Source: Trissonchulus latispiculum
Taxonomy: Eukaryota > Nematoda > Enoplea > Enoplida > Ironidae
DNA: 64,000 nt
Direction: 5' to 3'
Assembly (NCBI GenBank): GCA_030248195.1
Contig: JASAND010028873.1
Location: forward strand, 1-64,000
Under the pieces are notes generated by a model. That model saw nothing but the letters and a program-made list of their open reading frames with translations. It ran no database searches and was not told the origin of the DNA. Below are positions 52,794-62,455 of this stretch, piece by piece. Position 1 is the first letter of the stretch, and each line of letters opens with the position of its first letter. The position numbers and the translations under genes were made by a program.

Positions 52794-52800
52794 TATAAAA
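52794..52800 (+). promoter_or_regulatory. TATA box (TATAAAA) upstream of the polymerase gene
   Basis: TATAAAAGC in a 250-base gap between genes, 195 bases before the polymerase ATG. It is the longest leader in the element. The gap also has TGTTTGTTGTTTGTTGC repeats. Confidence 0.5.
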
Positions 52801-52988
52801 GCAGCCTTTTGTAATATCACAATTTTTTAAATGTCAGCTTTTTTAAATGTACTGCTAACTTCATGATTACCGGTAAATGTTGTTTGTTGTTTGTTGCTTC
52901 ATGGTTTGTTGCTTCATGAAATTCAAATTTTCGTGGTAATAAGAAGGGTATCACATATGTTATTCAGTTCCGTTATTCAGTATTGATA

Positions 52989-55900
52989 ATGACTTTGCAG
53001 CGTCAAGCGGCGTCTTTACGTGGGTACTATCGGTGGTACCGCATAACACCTGATGAGTCAACCAATGATCCGAAAGAATTCCTATTGGACTGCACCGAAG
53101 CTATTCAGAGCCTTATTGGTGACCGAGCCTTGAAGATGCAATTGAGACTGCACATTTTATTCATCAACGAGATTACAAATGAAACGATGAGCAGCTATTT
53201 TGCCAGCAAACAGACTATCATTATTCCTGGTGAAGATGTGCCTATGAACTCTATGATTAACCGCATCCTCACAAATATCGAAGAATTTCAACGCAATGGA
53301 TCAGGATGGGTGATCGATCATGTGCGATACCTGGATATTCACCTGGCTAAATATCGCCCACTATATGGATCAACATACGTACCTCTGCCGAAGAAACTCC
53401 TGGACAAAACAGCAATCATCAATCCCAAGAATACTGACAATAAATGTTTCATGTGGAGTATATTGGCAGGCCTCCATCCGATGAAGAAAAATGCCGAACG
53501 AGTGGCCAAGTATCAACAATTTGTGGATGAACTGAACTTTGAAGGATTGGAGTTCCCTATGAAACTGACTGATATCCCGAAGTTTGAACGCCAGAATGAT
53601 GTCTCCGTCAATGTCTATGGATACGACAGATCAGTCCATATCCTGTACCTATCCAGGACCAAACGAGAGAAGCATCTTCATCTCCTCCTTCTGGATAATC
53701 AGCACTATTGCCTAATCAAGAACCTTGGAAGACTCCTGCATGATCAACGGAAGGACAGACACAGAAAATACTTTTGTAATCATTGCCTGTTTCCATTCCC
53801 AACAGAAGAAAAATGTAACAATCACCAGAAACTTTGTAGTACTGATAATTTACAGATAACAGTAATGCCGTCGTCAACTAAACTAAAATTTCAGAATGAT
53901 CATAGACGTTTAATGCGACCTTATGTGATTTATGCAGATTTTGAGTGTTTACTGGAGAAGATAGATACTTGTCAACCCAACCCATACTCCTCTTACACGA
54001 ATAGGTATGAGAGTCATAGGCCATGTGCATTTGGGTTAGTAGATGTGCTCCAGTGTTGTGAGGGGATGCCTGTTGTCCGAGGTGAACCATTGATTTACCG
54101 TGGGGAGGACGCAGTGCAACAATTCCTTAGAGCCATCCTACTGAAAGGTCAACAGTATCAGGAACGATTGAATAAATACCCACGTTTACCCAAGCGACTC
54201 CTTCAGCATGGTAGTGAATGTCACCTATGTCATGGCACGATTGCAGATGGGGAATCAACCCGAGACCACTGTCACATTTGTGGCACCTTCAGGGGGTATG
54301 CCCATAGGCGGTGTAACCTGAAGTATAAACTGGGTCGGACGGTGACTGTAATGTTCCATAACCTGAGACGATACGACGGGCACCTGATTATGCAAGAGGT
54401 AGGGAAGATTAGCAAAGAGTTTAAGTTAGACATCACCTGTGTACCGAAGGGATTAGAAGACTACCTTTGCTTTGAACTGAATGTCGAACAGGAGTGGCGT
54501 ATTAGATTCATCGATAGTTACCAGTTCCTGAATAGATCGTTGGATACACTGGCAGACGGACTGACTGATGAAGACTTTACATTTACATCTAGTGTCTACG
54601 GAGATAAGCTTTCACTGATGAGAAGAAAGGGAGTTTACCCATATGAGTACATGGACTCGTGGGATAGATTTAGTGAGACTCAGTTACCACCCATTGAAGC
54701 CTTCCACAGCACACTAACTGATAGCAATATTGACATCCGAGACTACGAGCATGCAAAGACTGTGTGGAATGAGCTAGGTATAGAGAATATGGGACAGTAT
54801 CATGATGAATACTTGAGAACAGATGTCCTATTATTGGCAGATGTGGTAGAGAACTTTCGCAAGACTAGTCTGAAAACGTATGGCTTAGATCCTTGCCACT
54901 ACTGTACTCTACCTTCATTTGCCTGGGACGCCTGCCTCAAGTATACTGGACAGGAGTTAGATCTTTTGACTGATCCAGATATGTACAAGTTTTTTGAAGA
55001 TGGTATAAGAGGTGGGGTGGCAATGGTTGCACAACGGTACGCAAAGGCCAATAACCCACTGCTCGATGGGTATGACCCTAAGCAGCCAACCTCTTACATC
55101 ACCTACGTGGACATGAACAATCTATATGGGTGGTCAATGGTCCAGAAACTCCCAGTGCGCAACTTTAGGTGGATGGTCAACTTGGAGCAATGGAGAGAAG
55201 TTCCATGTATCCTTGAGGTTGACCTTGACTACCCACAGCATCTACACAACGCTCATAATGACTACCCACTTGCACCTGAGAGAATTACCATTACTGAGCA
55301 GATGATATCGCCATACAGTAACGAGCAAGGAGGGTACATGCGATGTGAGAAGTTAGTACCTAATTTACGCAATAAGACTCGTTACATCGTGCACAAGCAT
55401 ACCCTGCAGCATTACATAGATCAAGGGTTAGTGATTAGGAAGATACATAGAGGGGTGACCTTTGAGGAGGATGCCTGGATGAAGCCTTACATTGAGTTGA
55501 ATATGGTTAAGAGGGCAGCGGCGAAAAGTAAGTTTGAAGAAGATCTTTACAAACTGATGAATAATGCGGTATTCGGGAAAACGATGGAGAACGTCCGCAA
55601 CCATGTAGATGTTAGACTAGTCACCTGCCCAGAGAAGTTTGAGAAGTTAGTTGCAAACCCTAGGTACAAGGCATGTGAGGCATTTTCAGAAGACCTGGTA
55701 GCAGTGCAGATGCAGAAACGTACAGTCAAGCTATGCAAACCCGTGTATGTAGGATTCACTGTACTTGAACTGTCAAAATACCTCATGTACAACTTTCACT
55801 ATAACTACATGAGGCAGAAGTACGGTGACAGGGTTAGCTTACTGTACACAGACACGGACAGCTTTTGCTACCACGTGACAACCCCTGATATTTACCAGGA

Positions 55901-56312
55901 TATGAGAGAGGACATTAACCTATTTGACACCAGTAACTACCCTAAGGACCACCCACTTTATAGCAGTGCTAACAAGAAGGTGATAGGTAAGATGAAGGAT
56001 GAAGTTAAGGGTAAGCCAATAAGCGAGTTTGTCGGATTAAGGGCAAAGATGTATAGCATCAAGTGCGAAGGTGATGATAAGACAGCAGCAAAGGGACTTA
56101 ATAGGTCAGTTAGACTAAGGCACGAAGATTATAAGCGAATATTAATGCAGGGAGGTAGAACCCGACATATCATGAGCAGTATAGATAGAAGAGGTCATCA
56201 ACTGACTACAGTGCAGCGGTGTAAGGTAGGATTAAGCGCCTATGATGACAAACGTTATATACTTGACGATGGTATCCATTCATTTGCATATGGTCATGTA
56301 TTGATTGAATAA
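52989..56312 (+). CDS. Polinton protein-primed family B DNA polymerase
   Basis: About 1,107 residues from the first ATG at 52,989. An N-terminal region (53,380-53,750) with NPKNTDNKCFMWSILAGLHP, common in Polinton polymerases, is followed by a zinc-finger-like YFCNHCLFPF..HQKLC, the exonuclease motif YADFECLLE (near 53,931), an HNH-like zinc motif (CHLCHG..DHCHICGTFRGYAHRRC, near 54,219), then polymerase motifs A (YVDMNNLYGWSM, near 55,103), B (LMNNAVFGKTMEN, near 55,550) and C (LLYTDTDSF, near 55,838). All catalytic aspartates are present, so replication competence is plausible. The family primes on a terminal protein. AATAAA at 56,374-56,379 is the likely 3' signal. Confidence 0.95.
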   Translation: MTLQRQAASLRGYYRWYRITPDESTNDPKEFLLDCTEAIQSLIGDRALKMQLRLHILFINEITNETMSSYFASKQTIIIPGEDVPMNSMINRILTNIEEFQRNGSGWVIDHVRYLDIHLAKYRPLYGSTYVPLPKKLLDKTAIINPKNTDNKCFMWSILAGLHPMKKNAERVAKYQQFVDELNFEGLEFPMKLTDIPKFERQNDVSVNVYGYDRSVHILYLSRTKREKHLHLLLLDNQHYCLIKNLGRLLHDQRKDRHRKYFCNHCLFPFPTEEKCNNHQKLCSTDNLQITVMPSSTKLKFQNDHRRLMRPYVIYADFECLLEKIDTCQPNPYSSYTNRYESHRPCAFGLVDVLQCCEGMPVVRGEPLIYRGEDAVQQFLRAILLKGQQYQERLNKYPRLPKRLLQHGSECHLCHGTIADGESTRDHCHICGTFRGYAHRRCNLKYKLGRTVTVMFHNLRRYDGHLIMQEVGKISKEFKLDITCVPKGLEDYLCFELNVEQEWRIRFIDSYQFLNRSLDTLADGLTDEDFTFTSSVYGDKLSLMRRKGVYPYEYMDSWDRFSETQLPPIEAFHSTLTDSNIDIRDYEHAKTVWNELGIENMGQYHDEYLRTDVLLLADVVENFRKTSLKTYGLDPCHYCTLPSFAWDACLKYTGQELDLLTDPDMYKFFEDGIRGGVAMVAQRYAKANNPLLDGYDPKQPTSYITYVDMNNLYGWSMVQKLPVRNFRWMVNLEQWREVPCILEVDLDYPQHLHNAHNDYPLAPERITITEQMISPYSNEQGGYMRCEKLVPNLRNKTRYIVHKHTLQHYIDQGLVIRKIHRGVTFEEDAWMKPYIELNMVKRAAAKSKFEEDLYKLMNNAVFGKTMENVRNHVDVRLVTCPEKFEKLVANPRYKACEAFSEDLVAVQMQKRTVKLCKPVYVGFTVLELSKYLMYNFHYNYMRQKYGDRVSLLYTDTDSFCYHVTTPDIYQDMREDINLFDTSNYPKDHPLYSSANKKVIGKMKDEVKGKPISEFVGLRAKMYSIKCEGDDKTAAKGLNRSVRLRHEDYKRILMQGGRTRHIMSSIDRRGHQLTTVQRCKVGLSAYDDKRYILDDGIHSFAYGHVLIE

Positions 56313-56396
56313 CTAATTGAATTAAATTACACTTGTATTGATGAAGTATTGTATGCATATGCTTGTTAAATAAATAAAGTTATGTTGTGTTACTGA

Positions 56397-56617
56397 GCGG
56401 TCATTTGTCCTCTCCTATACTACTACGGATTTTAAGGCTAGTTAGAATTTCAAGGTCATAGTTGTTACAATCCTTAGGCAGTAAACCACTTCAAAGCTAT
56501 TTCAATTTAAGGCTAAGGGTATAGAATTCATTATAGCTACTAGTGTGTAAAAGCGCATAGCCAGTAGAAGCCAGAACTATTAGCTAAGTGAGCTGGAACC
56601 TGGGTTTTTATACTACT
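56397..56617. repeat. Polinton right terminal inverted repeat
   Basis: 221 bases, the complement of the left repeat. The inward-facing TATA motif is at 56,605-56,612 on the reverse strand. It starts 17 bases after the AATAAA at 56,374-56,379 that probably ends the polymerase mRNA. Confidence 0.95.
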
Positions 56618-56836
56618 GACGATTCTGAAAATGGAGAGAGGTGATTTTCAATGATCCCGCAAACATGGGAAACATTGACTTTCACATTCATAATATGCGA
56701 TGACAAGAAGTAGGAAGCAGAAAAAGCAAAATCTCAGCTGTAGAAAATATATATAGAATATATATAGAAAAAATATATAGAAAATAAGCCGATTTTAAAA
56801 TTTCGGTAATGTTTTTGAAAAATCAATTATTTTTAG
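56618..56836. other. Intron sequence between the Polinton and the next carboxypeptidase exon
   Basis: AT-rich with an ATATATAGAAAATATATAGAA repeat at 56,743-56,786. It ends in the acceptor TTTTTAG|GG. No trace of the missing carboxypeptidase exon was found. Confidence 0.55.
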
Positions 56837-57889
56837 GGTTTCATGTTCGATATTGCCCCTGAATTTAATGCCATGATCGTTTTCGCTGAACACAGATTCT
56901 ATGGACAGACTTTGCCCTTTGGGAAAGAAGAATTTGTAATATTTTTGTTTTATTTTATTTACGTTTTTGAAAATCATGGGTTTTATAGATTTTAAGACTT
57001 CTTTTTGTCGAGGTATGTAGTATGTAGTAATTTCGGGCATTGTCGCGATTACTCGCAATCCCTTAAATTCTTAGAACTTGGCCAATTGAGCTAAAATTTG
57101 GTATGGGTAGAGGCATGCTACATTTGTGTTAGCCTAAGATGTAAGCTTGTGCTGAGCAAACTCAAACAACAAGCAGAATTTAAAATGGACTGCAGATTCG
57201 TGTTCTGTAGCTCAGAAACCTGTGTATATATATGTCGCAGTCTAAAAGCATTTTCCGTCTAATTGCAATTAGACTGAAACTTTTCAGTCTGACAGCATTT
57301 CGCTCAGTCTCATGCTATTAGACTAGCCCAATTGCAGTTAGACTGAAATTCTCCGTCTAATTGCAATTAGACGGAAATGCTTTTAGACTGCGACATATAC
57401 AAATTTTCAGCAAAATCGAAGACATAAAGTTTGAATTTGCTTTCCCTTGGTATCCTGCGAATCGAAAAATGTTGAGATATTTGAACTCATGGTCGAAAGC
57501 ATACCCTTGCCAAATTGGTCAATCGGTCAAGTTTTGAGAATTTGAGGGGGTGGGGTTAGTAATCGAGACAATCATTAAATTTCTCAGTCATTGCTTCTAA
57601 ATTAAAAAGGTACATAGAATGCAATGGCAAATGTTCAAGCCTTTAAATTTAAAGCTTGAATACATATGCTTCGTCCAAATTTTCAGAATGTAAAGCATTT
57701 TGGCTATTTGTCCTCGGAGCAAGCCCTTGCTGACTATGCGGTGTTCCTGACCTGGCTGAAAGAAACAACCGCGGGCGCTGAGGACAGTCCAGTGGTCACT
57801 TTCGGCGGCTCCTATGGAGGAATGCTCGCTGCCTGGTTCAGAATTAAATATCCAGATATCACTGTAGGGTAAATTAAATATATAATTTA

Positions 57890-57969
<80 letters not shown>

Positions 57970-59754
57970 TGATGGAACCGGGTCACTTAGGCTTGACCCG
58001 GTGCCCCGGTGACACGGTTTTCCTGAAAATTGCAAAAGTTGCAAAAAATTTTCGATTTTGCCTAAGAACGCTAAATTTTTGGCGTCCCTGTTCCATAACC
58101 ACTTTGAAAAGAATAATACTAACCTGTGTCATACATATGTTTGCTCTAGGTTTTCTGGAAATGCTTTTAATAGTATAGCTGTAGCATTTTGTAAATTTAT
58201 GCAGAAATTAGTTGCAAAACCAATAATTTATCCATCTGCGAAATTTTGCAGGGTCTAATATGTGTACTTGTCTAAAAACACGGAGTACGTACTTTAAGAA
58301 TTTGGTTTTCATTACGTAGTGAGTTAAATTAAATTAAATTGTTCATTTACCTTCAACGTTTACCTTGGTTACGAAAATAAAGTGCAAACAATATTGTACT
58401 AAATAGAGGTATGCAATAATCATGGAACTTGTAAAGCTAAAACTAAAAAGCTAAACAATAATTTGCCAGAGACTGACAGATTCAAATAACCTCATACTGC
58501 GAAAGTGCTGAAGACTAAAATGTAGAAAAAAAGCAAATTAATATTGTACATCGAACAAAGTTTAACCTAAAATTTTAGTTTGGTAAGCCAAAAATTTCTA
58601 TGATTTAAGGTAGGTAAATTCAGAAAACCGGGTCAAGACCGGGTCGAAGCCCTTGACCCGGTGACCCGGTCCAAAAAGTGACCCGAACTGACCCGGTGAC
58701 TCGTGACCCGGTTCCATCGCTGATATATATATATATACCTTTCCAACTTTCCGCCTTCTTCCTGAAGAGAATTCTTCGCATTTGAGCTGACTGCTAGAGC
58801 CTCTCGAATCGGCACCTACCTTTTTTAAACTAAACCCCATACTTAAACTGGGCCTCTTCGCTTCGATTAGCTGTTTCTGGGCTTGTGGGTTTATGTTTAC
58901 CCAGGAAGAATAAGACAACACTACTGCCAAGCGGCTTACTATTATTATTTTCGTGCAGTGCTCTATACTGTTCTGCTCTGTTCATTTAGTGCTTTGGCAG
59001 CTTCAGCTCCAATTTGGCAATTTCATGGAATGACTCCATGCTGGGCATTTTCGGAAGTGGCTACCAGAACGTTTGCCAATTCTGGGGCTCAATGTGATCA
59101 AGTGATCAAAAAGTCGTGGGATGCTTTAACGAGTTTGGCCGCTGATGGTACGCCAAATTTTGAAAATGATGTATGAATTACGTGCGAACCAGCTAAATGA
59201 CCTTTCTGTGGATAATAATATAGAATATATTTTTGTAGCACTAATGCCTGACACGTCCACACAGCAATTCCACACGTAGAATAAGTCATTCTACGTAACT
59301 TTGTTTCAGCTGAAGGACGAACTTTTCTGAATGAAAAGTTTCTGCTTTGCCAGAACAGTTCGATCCAGAAGCCTGAAGATGCTCAGAGTTTGATCAGCTG
59401 GCTTTCTGGATCCTGGACCTACATGGCCATGGCGGATTATCCATATCCTAACAGTTTTCTTAGGCCCATTCCTGGCTGGCCTGTCAAAGTTAGAATTTGA
59501 TTGCAACTTAAATTTGTGCAAAACAAAGTACGTTCTACATATAGAAATAATGAAGAACGCCTGGCCTAATCCTGTCCTAGGCAAAGCTTTTTTCTAAATT
59601 AAGGGTCCATCGGCCTTTTTGCATACAAAGTAAAGCTCTGCACAACAAGCATTTTTTGATTTTTTTGTGATTAAACTTACCTATCCACATAACGTCAGCG
59701 TTTGCTTTTGTCTTGTAAGGATTTTTGCGCATATATTTATTATTCTAGATTTCT

Positions 59755-59850
<96 letters not shown>

Positions 59851-61612
59851 CTAGTATTTGTTTGATCTTTGATTACTCGTATTTGATATGCACGTACTTC
59901 TTAAATAAGCCTGTATTTCCGTAGGTGGCATGCCAGCAGATGACGTCACCAGAAACAGACAACAAACACATCGTGGAACAAATCTTCGGTGGGGTTTCTG
60001 TGTTCCAAAATTGGACGAAAGACGTCTCTTGTTTTGATACTCAGCAAGTAACAACTGGGGCTCTCTCAGATGACCTATGGAACATCCAAGTAATATTTTC
60101 AGTGGTTTTGTTTCATAAATTAATTTACTGTGACATAGTTACCTGTAACAAATCGTATTTCTTCGTTTCAGTAGCGTAGTAAACACTAAATTTTACATTT
60201 ACATGTATATTCTACATCTACATCTATGTTTCCTCGTTGTACATTTTTCAAGCTAAATCTTTAAAACTGTGTTTTCTAAATTTAGGCTTAACTGTTAATC
60301 AATAAATTCAAATTTGTTGTGCAGTATTCATTTGTAGGTGTGTACTGAAATGGCAATGCCCATGTGCAACAACGGCACCGATATGTTTCCCTTACAGCCG
60401 TGGAATTTCACAGCATTTTCGGACCAATGTAACAGAGAGTTTGGACTTCGGCCTAGGCGAGATTGGATTAAAGTTAACTATTGGGGCAAAGACCTCAGAG
60501 CTGCCAGCAATATTATTTTCAGGTTTGTTTGCACATTTGAATTGCATTATGGTTACGGTGATCTGGTATTGCATGCTCTGGGGTACGTAGAATCACACAT
60601 AACGTAATAAACATCACGAAAATGAGGGATCCGCGAAGGGTACAAGCTAGAGATGAGCACGGGCCGGATTTTTTCGGCCCGGCCCGGCCCGACCCGCTCC
60701 AAAATCTTGCTCGGCCCGGCCCGCTGGCAAAATTTTTCGGCCCGGCACGGCCCGGCCCGCTCCAAGATTCGGCCCGGCCCGGCCCGCCAAAAGAAAATTT
60801 CCAAAATTTTACTAACAATATTATTTCAAAGGTTCCAATGTAATATGGAAACGCTAAATTATGCTACAAGATGTTAAATTTTGCTGTAAAATAGCCAGAA
60901 TGAGTAGATATTTAGCTAATTCTAGCGATTTTAGAACATTTTCTATGGTCGATCCGGCCCGTTTCGGCCCGCGCCGGCCCGCAGTTATAAAATTTTGTCG
61001 GCCCGGCCCGGCCCGGCCTGCTAACAAATGGATGTCGGCCCGGCCCGGGCCGGGCCGACGGGCCGAAATGCTCATCTCTAGTGCAAGCATTAATCATAGA
61101 GAAATAATGAAAAACACTGCCAGCAGTGACTGTGACAGTGACAGTGACCGAAACCATTGGCTCTCGACTGGCTTTGCCTTAGTGACTGCAGGCAGGCGTT
61201 TTTCATCATTTCTCTATGATAACGTAATAAACAGTTATACAACGGTAGTTCAACACGAGCAGGTATGTAGTTTGGCTTTGGCTTGGTGTGATTAATTGTA
61301 ATGTAGTTTTTAGTTTATACATAATATTGTTGTATATGTAGTCTACTATGACGTTGTAGTTATGTACATGACTTATATACTTGCTGCTTTAGCAATGGCT
61401 TGCTGGATCCATGGTCTAGTGGAGGAGTTTTGGAACAAAGTGAAGTGATCTCCACAGCGCGTGGTCTTTACGTTATCGTAATCAAAGACGGCGCTCATCA
61501 CTACGATTTACGCGGCGCGGATCCTGGCGATACCGATGCCGTGTTGAAGGCGAGAAAAACGGAGAAAAAGATCATTAGAAAATGGATTAATCAACATTAT
61601 CGATCTCTTTAG
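56837..61612 (+). CDS. Lysosomal Pro-X carboxypeptidase-like serine peptidase (family S28), downstream exons
   Basis: Seven exons with GT-AG borders and matching phases: 56,837-56,935, 57,687-57,868, 58,990-59,147, 59,310-59,488, 59,925-60,089, 60,338-60,522 and 61,393-61,612. The catalytic Ser is in [14 protein letters not shown], the Asp in [11 protein letters not shown], and the His in [20 protein letters not shown] and [10 protein letters not shown] are further family landmarks. These enzymes remove a C-terminal residue after proline in acidic compartments; DPP7-type dipeptidyl peptidase is the close alternative, and the C-terminal motifs favour the carboxypeptidase. The N-terminal exon is at 40,549, but an exon for about 45-50 residues between the two is missing and a Polinton occupies that gap. 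The allele shown may therefore be non-functional. Confidence 0.85.
57047..57560. mobile_element. Palindromic element in a carboxypeptidase intron, with a second one nested inside
   Basis: A diverged member of the palindromic superfamily (CGATTACTCGCAATCCCTTAA at the left, the complement-like GGTTAGTAATCGAGAC at the right). It is interrupted at 57,234-57,394 by a 161-bp element. Confidence 0.6.
57234..57394. mobile_element. 161-bp inverted-repeat element, ends GTCGCAGTCTAAAAGCATTT
   Basis: About 40-base near-perfect inverted ends carrying CCGTCTAATTGCAATTAGAC; the interior has repeated AGTCT(A/G) words. Non-coding. Confidence 0.7.
57891..57966. repeat. (AAAT)n followed by (AT)n microsatellite
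   Basis: About 9 AAAT units then about 20 AT units, immediately before the hAT-like MITE. Confidence 0.9.
57967..58722. mobile_element. hAT-like non-autonomous element, ends CAGTGATGGAACCGGGTCAC
   Basis: Terminal inverted repeats CAGTGATGGAACCGGGTCAC and complement (one mismatch), with subterminal GACCCGGTG repeats at both ends. It is flanked by AT dinucleotides, which fit an 8-base ATATATAT duplication but cannot prove it. It lies in a carboxypeptidase intron. Confidence 0.7.
59754..59850. repeat. (AT)n microsatellite
   Basis: Nearly 100 bases of AT, interrupted once near 59,820, in a carboxypeptidase intron. Confidence 0.95.
60648..61080. mobile_element. hAT-like MITE, GC-rich, with 8-base target duplication
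   Basis: Ends TAGAGATGAGCA and complement, subterminal GGCCCGGCCCGG repeats, and flanking 8-base duplications GTACAAGC (60,640-60,647) and GTGCAAGC (61,081-61,088), one mismatch. It lies in the last intron of the carboxypeptidase gene. Frames through the GGCCCG repeats are artefacts of composition. Confidence 0.85.
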
Positions 61613-62455
61613 ACATACTCTATATATTGATTTAGCATTTGCGCTTCGGCTGTTGTACATTTTACGGGGACAGAAACCCCTGCAGTGCGTTAATTGCCTT
61701 TCCTCCACTTAAGGTGGTGATTCCTTTTGGGCACATATTGTTATTTGGTGGCGTAAATCAAGATGAAATTTGATGAAACTTTCCGAAATACGTTCTTTCA
61801 GCGTTCTAACATCCTCCGCGCAATCCCGATTGAAAAATTCGAGATTTCCGGTCAGAGTGGTTTTTCCCAATTTCTGAACGTTTGGCAGCTGCTATACAGT
61901 TACGACTATATTCATTCGAAAGATCCCATTGTGCTTCACATTTTTGCTTTTTAAAGCAAGTTTCTAGCTTTTCTCTACCGTGAGATATAGCCGATTTTCT
62001 TGTTTTGGCGTCGAAAACTTGTCATTTTTGCAGAAATCAGTTAATCCATCATTTCTCGAACTATGCAAGCCGTAAAATCAAACTAAGGGCGTCGATATGA
62101 AGGACGCCTAGGGGCAAATTATCCGATGCATGATCGTTTTCCAACAGCTATCTCGTAAGCTGTTATCATAAAAAATGTAGTTTTTGCAAAAACACGACCA
62201 TTTTTTCCAAAGTGTCAGTGTCAGCAACCCCACCACCCAGACAAAGTTCTAAAATCGCTGACACTACCCCTAACCGGCGTACCGACTGGGGTGAGGTGGC
62301 TGTAAAAAAATACTTAAACTTCAATTTATTGCCAAATTTGTACATTTAAAATTATTTTTACCTAGAGTTTTATATTTTAATTAACTTTTAATTTGATGTA
62401 ATAGAGAAAAATAAGTTAAAATGGCATTACTACTTTATAATTATTTAATCTTTAA
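61613..62455. other. 3' flank of the carboxypeptidase gene; no gene recognised
   Basis: Contains a 63-codon frame at 61,763-61,954 without a known domain, and the repeat shared with 40,720-40,815 near 62,215-62,320. No clear AATAAA close to the stop. Confidence 0.45.

Larger units (their letters stand above)
40826..56617 (+). mobile_element. Complete Polinton/Maverick element, 15.8 kb
   Basis: Bounded by inverted repeats beginning AGTAGTATAAAAACC, with the AG...CT termini usual for Polintons. All hallmark genes are present and open: packaging ATPase, integrase, two penton-like proteins, major capsid protein, protease and protein-primed polymerase. Such elements replicate by their own polymerase, are inserted by a retrovirus-like integrase and probably also form virions. 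Unusual accessory genes lie at the left (CARD-like, TBP-like, possible dsRNA-binding). The expected 6-base target duplication is absent: the left flank is AATAGA and the right flank GACGAT. The element sits between exon 1 and the next recognisable exon of the carboxypeptidase gene. Confidence 0.95.

Noticed and set aside
52983..52988. Upstream TTG start for the polymerase
   Set aside because: An in-frame ATG two codons later (52,989) is the normal eukaryotic start.
40820..56623. Six-base target-site duplication of the Polinton
   Set aside because: AATAGA and GACGAT do not match, even allowing the element edge to move by one or two bases.
56650..56710. Candidate for the missing carboxypeptidase exon
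   Set aside because: A short frame with FNDPANMGN does not match the conserved S28 N-terminal motifs and lacks splice sites.
60519..61157. Several overlapping proline/arginine/glycine-rich frames
   Set aside because: They are translations of GGCCCG repeats inside a hAT-like MITE.
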